DNA of 64,000 nucleotides from Urechis unicinctus (taxonomy: Eukaryota > Annelida > Polychaeta > Xenopneusta > Urechidae). The stretch lies in NCBI GenBank assembly GCA_034190875.2, contig CM067356.1, forward strand, positions 54,216,102-54,280,101, read 5' to 3'. The first letter of the stretch is position 1, and each line of letters opens with the position of its first letter. Under the pieces are notes generated by a model. That model saw nothing but the letters and a program-made list of their open reading frames with translations. It was not told where the DNA came from and searched no databases. The position numbers and the translations under genes were made by a program. Of the stretch, positions 63,131 to 64,000 are shown piece by piece.

Positions 63131-63605
63131 GTGATCAGAGACATGAGGAACAGAAACAATCCTATTTCCATTCAATGTGCGATATACCCGTACTGTTCCA
63201 CACATCCCTCTGAAGTATGATGGGAGCTCTGGGCTCATTTGTGATGATGTAATGCGGGCAATATGGAAAGAGGAAGGCAGGCATCATCTCAAGGCATTGT
63301 ACGGGTATACAATTGTCTACAGTGCCATTGCTGCAAGCCACTGCTAAGGTATAAGGAATTTTATCCTTATTCCTGTCACAGTATGCGTTCAACCTACCTT
63401 TCTGAGATGAACAATGACAATAGAATAATCACATTGCGACTCTAAAGTACGCTTAATTATGCTTATGCATATACCACTGCTTAAAATTATCTTGCCAACT
63501 GCTCGATCCCATATTAAATATCGCCCGTGTTCATTGAAAGCCTTTGCCATGAACCCGGTAACTCATTAACCACTGTGTGCCATACAATGGCCATTCCGGT
63601 CGTTT
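62980..63605 (+). repeat. Repeat epsilon, copy B
   Basis: Longer copy of 38,177-38,630, in the same orientation 24.8 kb away. It holds about 165 bp (63,060-63,232) that are missing in copy A. Its second frame (63,263-63,445) ends with the same residues as copy A, LSEMNNDNRIITLRL, and differs from it in the middle by a six-base in-frame length change. Confidence 0.85.
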
Positions 63606-64000
63606 ACTATGATCTAACCTGAGCAAAGACGTATATGAACGTATTGTTCTTGTCTTAGACATAACCTTTGCTGAAAGTACATAGATGTTAGCTGCGATGA
63701 CCGTCAGTACAATTGAACGCTAAGCAAGGGGAAAACATTGTGTTTACTCGCCTGGTTTTCTGAAAAAAACTTGGGCAGCAGTATTCAAAAAGCATAGATT
63801 ATATCGCTTCCAGTTAAATTTGATCCAATCCTGATATAATATTAGTCTCAAATGCTAACGTGAACTGACTGGACTAAAATGTTTTACAATAGCAACGAAT
63901 ACTATCAGTAGCAATTGATAAACTCATTATCCTTATCAGGGTAAGACATTTGGCTTGGAATTAAAGGAAAACGTCATTGGCTCAAATGTTCGACATCAGT
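63606..64000. other. No recognisable feature to the window end
   Basis: AT-rich sequence without a frame, RNA or repeat copy that I can support. Confidence 0.35.

Overview
This is a eukaryotic, almost certainly metazoan, intergenic or intronic window. It is AT-rich and has no long open frame outside simple repeats and repeat relics. It carries long (AT)n microsatellites, two decayed non-LTR (LINE) retrotransposons, and many old, diverged, non-coding repeats that occur two or three times within the 64 kb. The LINE types and repeat style suggest a marine invertebrate; a mollusc or other lophotrochozoan is a guess, not a demonstration. I found no complete gene, rRNA, tRNA, CRISPR array or prokaryotic operon structure.

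Layout. From 0 to 20 kb there is a MITE-like scrap, then a multi-part repeat (called alpha, beta and gamma here) in + orientation at 1.3-8.8 kb and again, in part, at 10.2-19.8 kb. The matching blocks stay in the same order at an offset growing from about 9 to 10.8 kb, as in an old tandem duplication. From 20.7 to 23.8 kb there is a recent-looking rearranged zone: an 0.8 kb AT/CT/GA low-complexity block lies between two copies of one 0.3 kb segment, followed by a near-identical 0.85 kb direct duplication. Copies next to the block are peppered with extra TA/TATA. From 24.9 to 29.6 kb lie alpha and beta again, inverted and fused.

From 29.6 to 36.3 kb little is recognisable beyond a CA repeat and a tRNA-like scrap. 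A 19-bp minisatellite lies at 36.75-37.15 kb. It is followed at 38.1-38.6 kb by a relic of a sequence that encoded a C2H2 zinc finger; a second copy of that relic, with the finger still intact, lies at 62.97-63.6 kb. From 39.4 to 46 kb there are several short repeat pairs. At 50.4-50.8 kb there is another microsatellite zone. A minus-strand LINE relic (51.06-53.12 kb, YADD changed) and a plus-strand LINE relic of a different family (53.5-55.12 kb, with an ATT-rich tail) stand head to head. From 59.3 to 61.4 kb another repeat pair is found.

The window does not encode a working pathway. Its interest lies in repeat biology: a multi-kilobase unclassified repeat, a zinc-finger relic duplicated with its flanks, and a duplicated, TA-riddled segment that may be either an assembly error or real microsatellite-driven change. 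All alignments were made by eye, so repeat boundaries are approximate.
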